DNA from: Parachlamydiales bacterium
GTDB taxonomy: Bacteria; Chlamydiota; Chlamydiia; Chlamydiales; Rhabdochlamydiaceae
NCBI GenBank assembly: GCA_020050965.1
Contig: JAGVJV010000241.1
Span: 1 to 6,772 of the forward strand
Length of the DNA stretch: 6,772 nucleotides
Direction: 5' to 3'
In this document: positions 5,456 to 6,772 of the stretch, piece after piece
Layout of the letters: each line of letters starts with the position of its first letter
Numbering within the stretch: the stretch's first letter is position 1
Program-made: the position numbers and the translations under genes
The notes under the pieces: model-generated
Databases searched by the model: none
Told to the model about the DNA's origin: nothing
Seen by the model: the letters and a program-made list of their open reading frames with translations, nothing else

Positions 5456-6715
5456 TTGAATCTAATTACACCGTCAAAATTAATTGAAGGGCGAGATTAT
5501 GATGCCAAAATCGCCTTCTCAAAAAAGCCCCCTTTTGAGGCCACTGACAATGAATCGGTGAATGCTAATGAATGGAACACCCAGTTCTTATCCAAAAAAT
5601 TAGGAACTCTGATCCAAAACAAAGACATCCTTGTTAAAGTCTGTAAATGGCAAGAGCAAGGAGAAGCTCGGCAAAAAATGTGGCTCCCCCTGAAAGATCT
5701 CCTTTTGGGACAAGAGGGAAAAGTCATCACTGTTTTCTGTAATAATAAATTCCAACGATTGTTGTGCTCACAAATGCAATCCCCCAAAACACCTATGCCA
5801 TTTGAAAATTGGGCAATATCCCAAAATCAAATTCACTCATACTTCCCACGCCTCTATAGGCAAGAGCTGATAAATTTTGATTTTGCCAAATATGTCCAGT
5901 CTGCTCGAGATGAGGCCATCCCTCAAATCACCCGCCCCGTCGTTAATGGCCCGGTAAATGTCGATGGATATGATCCTCAGGAAAAAAATACTCAGCTTTT
6001 CCAATTCTTGCAAAGTCAAAGAGATGCAGACAAAACAGATTTTCATTTAAACGTGCAGGACGGTCAGTCTAGCAAAACAATTCCTGTCCATCGGGCAGTA
6101 TTGTGTGCCTATTCCGATTATTTTGAGACAAGAAATTCCAGCGCAATGTCTAAAGGGATGTCTGAGAACTCGGATACAGTAGAGGCCTGCATCGATTCTT
6201 TTGAACTGCTGCTCGACTATTTATACTTAAATAAAGTCAGCCTCGACCTTACGATCGATCAGCTGCTAAACTTGCTTTCCCTCTGCGAGTTTTTGCAATT
6301 AAAATCCTGTTGCTCAGATCTCATCCATACTTGCTTGCAGGCGATCCAAAATAAAATGACAAGCGATTCGATATGGAAAGTGATTTGCAGAGCATCTGCA
6401 CTTGAAAAACAACCCCTTCTCGATCTCGCTGAATTATATTTGATTGAGAAAAAAATAAACCTGTTGGATTGCATAAAAATTGAGGATGTTTTGAAATTCG
6501 TCGAATTAAATAGTAAGGTCCAAATCGGTTTTGTTCCCTTCATCTGCGATCAACTCAGTCAGAGATTGCTGCAGACCCTAGAGCCGTCCTTGCATAAATT
6601 GATCACCGAGTTTTCTACTAAAAATCAAGCACTACATCCATCTATCGCAGAGCTTTGTGAAATTTGTAAGAAGTTAACACTCCGCTTCTCCGCGCTTTCA
6701 GGAATTAGGGAATAG
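5456..6715 (+). CDS. BTB/POZ-domain protein with BACK-like C-terminal region, candidate host-directed effector
   Basis: The 419-residue protein carries a eukaryotic-type BTB/POZ domain at about 190-297: DFHLNVQDG (195-203), IPVHRAVLCAYSDYFE (209-224), then ACIDSFELLLDYLYLNKVSL (244-263) and LLSLCEFLQLKSCCSDLI (273-290). The region after it, about 298-385, is helical and fits a BACK-like domain, which follows BTB in many Cullin-3 adaptors. No Kelch repeats follow. Residues 1-185 are not recognised. There is no signal peptide or membrane segment. In eukaryotes BTB-BACK proteins bind Cullin-3 and present substrates for ubiquitination. Amoeba-associated chlamydiae are known to encode expanded BTB and F-box families thought to be secreted into the host; such a role here is inference. 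Translation starts at TTG with a strong AAGGAG. Sampled lines give about 41 percent GC, against about 50 percent in the conserved genes nearby. The 3' end overlaps a probable convergent gene. Confidence 0.88.
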   Translation: MNLITPSKLIEGRDYDAKIAFSKKPPFEATDNESVNANEWNTQFLSKKLGTLIQNKDILVKVCKWQEQGEARQKMWLPLKDLLLGQEGKVITVFCNNKFQRLLCSQMQSPKTPMPFENWAISQNQIHSYFPRLYRQELINFDFAKYVQSARDEAIPQITRPVVNGPVNVDGYDPQEKNTQLFQFLQSQRDADKTDFHLNVQDGQSSKTIPVHRAVLCAYSDYFETRNSSAMSKGMSENSDTVEACIDSFELLLDYLYLNKVSLDLTIDQLLNLLSLCEFLQLKSCCSDLIHTCLQAIQNKMTSDSIWKVICRASALEKQPLLDLAELYLIEKKINLLDCIKIEDVLKFVELNSKVQIGFVPFICDQLSQRLLQTLEPSLHKLITEFSTKNQALHPSIAELCEICKKLTLRFSALSGIRE

Positions 6716-6772
6716 ACAATCCTGCAATCGCCTCATCAACATACTCGATCCCATTGAGCTGAATCTTCCCCT
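6705..6772 (-). CDS. C-terminal end of an unidentified protein, cut by the window edge
   Basis: On the minus strand the frame beginning at 6770 reads through to TAA at 6707-6705 and gives 21 residues ending in IEYVDEAIAGLSIP. Its composition looks like a real globular protein end, and the other long frame here gives a less protein-like sequence. It would overlap the BTB gene by 11 bases, the same tail-to-tail overlap seen twice more in this window. The family cannot be named from so short a piece. Confidence 0.45.
   Translation of the reverse strand, partial: GKIQLNGIEYVDEAIAGLSIP

Noticed and set aside
6259..6543. 94-codon minus-strand frame inside the BTB gene
   Set aside because: It is antisense to the BTB and BACK-like coding region, which has a clear domain signature, and shows no recognisable protein features.

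Overview
The window looks like a chromosomal segment of a member of the Chlamydiota, more likely an environmental, amoeba-associated lineage (Parachlamydia/Waddlia/Criblamydia-like) than a classical Chlamydia. The first reason is gene order: on the minus strand it reads sod, accD, dut, ptsN, ptsN with an N-terminal helix-turn-helix. From memory this is the order of the Chlamydia trachomatis CT294-CT290 block. The second is a eukaryotic-type BTB/POZ protein beside this block, a protein class known to be expanded in amoeba-associated chlamydiae. The species cannot be fixed from the sequence alone.

Layout. Positions 1-668 (+) hold the C-terminal part of a UvrD/Rep-type helicase cut by the window edge. 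Converging on it and overlapping by 32 bases is an exported thioredoxin-fold protein with an unusual CxxS active site and a helical C-terminal domain (637-1590, -). A 30-base divergent gap (1591-1620), with a good sigma70-like promoter, leads into a small TSR3/DTW-family aminocarboxypropyltransferase-like gene (1621-2055, +). That gene overlaps the end of the next minus-strand block by 12 bases.

The minus-strand block at 2044-5311 is transcribed from right to left: manganese superoxide dismutase, acetyl-CoA carboxylase beta subunit (GTG start), dUTPase, a stand-alone EIIA-Ntr phosphocarrier and a second EIIA-Ntr fused to an excisionase-like DNA-binding domain. The last four genes are tightly packed (gaps of 11, 31 and 3 bases) and are probably one transcription unit. 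The 67-base gap after sod may contain a further promoter. The two EIIA-like proteins look like a sensor/regulator pair receiving phosphate from EI/HPr encoded elsewhere.

A 144-base divergent intergenic region (5312-5455) carries back-to-back candidate promoters and ribosome binding sites for sod and for the right-hand gene. That gene (5456-6715, +, TTG start) encodes a 419-residue BTB-BACK-like protein, a strong candidate host-directed effector. Hand counts over sample lines suggest it is about 10 percentage points more AT-rich than the conserved block. The last bases (6705-6772, -) look like the C-terminal tail of another convergent, overlapping gene. All gene ends are accounted for. I found no tRNA, rRNA, CRISPR array, insertion sequence or convincing rho-independent terminator.
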